Shown here: piece by piece, positions 63,823 through 64,000 of the stretch
How positions within the stretch are numbered: the first letter of the stretch is position 1
Layout of the letters: each line of letters starts with the position of its first letter
DNA from: Parabacteroides sp. PF5-9
GTDB taxonomy: Bacteria > Bacteroidota > Bacteroidia > Bacteroidales > Tannerellaceae
Direction: 5' to 3'
Assembly: GCF_029893105.1 (NCBI RefSeq)
Contig: NZ_JARXWG010000001.1
Span: 240,490-304,489, forward strand
DNA: 64,000 nt
Translations under genes and position numbers: made by a program
The notes under the pieces: model-generated
Seen by the model: the letters and a program-made list of their open reading frames with translations, nothing else
What the model was told of the DNA's origin: nothing
Databases searched by the model: none

Positions 63823-63830
63823 CAAATGTA
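63823..63830 (-). promoter_or_regulatory. aroK -7 box
   Basis: TACATTTG on the minus strand fits TAnnTTTG, 21 bases before the aroK ATG at 63801. Confidence 0.6.
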
Positions 63831-63960
63831 TACTTTTTTCGTTGAAAACCGCAGGTACTCTTCCGTTTAAATGGAGAACATTTTCAGGATAGCTTTTGAA
63901 TAAGATGTCTTACACTGAAAAAGGTTGACACTTTTTTGCCACATAAATAACAAATAATTT

Positions 63961-64000
63961 ATGTCAAAAAAGAAACATCGTATGTACAGCGAAACTTTCA
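63961..64000 (+). CDS. Possible start of a transposase-like gene, cut by window end
   Basis: The last 40 bases read MSKKKHRMYSETF in frame from ATG at 63961. A lysine/arginine-rich start followed by YSxxF resembles the first residues of IS3/IS911-type OrfA transposases (R-x-Y-S-x-E-F-K), but 13 residues cannot prove it. An inverted repeat (CTTTTTTGCCACATAAAT at 63929-63946 against ATTTATGTCAAAAAAG at 63959-63974) overlaps the start. Confidence 0.25.
   Translation, partial: MSKKKHRMYSETF

Overview
The window looks like a chromosomal piece of an anaerobic Bacteroidales bacterium, most like Parabacteroides/Tannerellaceae. Promoters fit the Bacteroidetes pattern (TTTG-N19/20-TAnnTTTG) and Shine-Dalgarno sites are mostly absent. 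The gene content also fits: ParE, large single-chain PurL, ATP-dependent PEP carboxykinase, KorA/KorB, a DUF3836-type protein, a split LysO and an uxaA/uxaB pair. Species is inferred from gene content only. No rRNA, tRNA or CRISPR array was seen.

Layout. 1-7154 (minus strand): the N-terminal part of parE, a GNAT-like protein, a RelE/ParE-type toxin-antitoxin pair with its own operator, uxaA/uxaB for hexuronate use, and a YqaA-like membrane protein. 7155-11525 is accessory: a nested palindrome array, a MITE-like element, six tandem lipoprotein genes (the first frameshifted), and the last ~60 codons of a lost subtilase. 11526-18131 (plus): a TolC/MacA/MacB tripartite exporter followed by a LytS-type kinase and a LytTR regulator. 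18132-19316 is a long non-coding stretch with a diverged ~455 bp repeat and a second MITE-like copy. 19880-25652 (minus): a second tripartite exporter with two different FtsX-type permeases.

25841-39525 is the most unusual region. A minus-strand operon encodes two related HEAT-like repeat proteins whose short tails carry HSD and PPYP motifs, followed by a 775-residue protein with two complete radical SAM/SPASM modules and a possible precursor-binding domain between them. Next come a 14-TM type MFS exporter and a plus-strand operon: an orphan LuxR-type regulator with a dead receiver and repeated HTH units, an FHA-Ser/Thr kinase, a PP2C phosphatase and a kinase-TPR-WD40 protein. A rare palindrome (CCCCATAAATRGGG core) lies just upstream of the -7 box of the HEAT/radical SAM operon and of the regulator-kinase operon; a degenerate copy lies upstream of the MFS gene. 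This suggests one regulon: phospho-signalling controls a protein or peptide modification module and perhaps an exporter.

39560-64000 is mostly housekeeping: LysO halves, an AI-2E family transporter, nagA, an S41 protease, a Na/Pi cotransporter, a nucleoside kinase, an EamA transporter, a third MITE-like copy with the second ~455 bp repeat, purL, a GDPD, pckA, a TlpA-like lipoprotein, yifB/comM, korAB, ald and aroK. The right edge may hold the start of a transposase gene.
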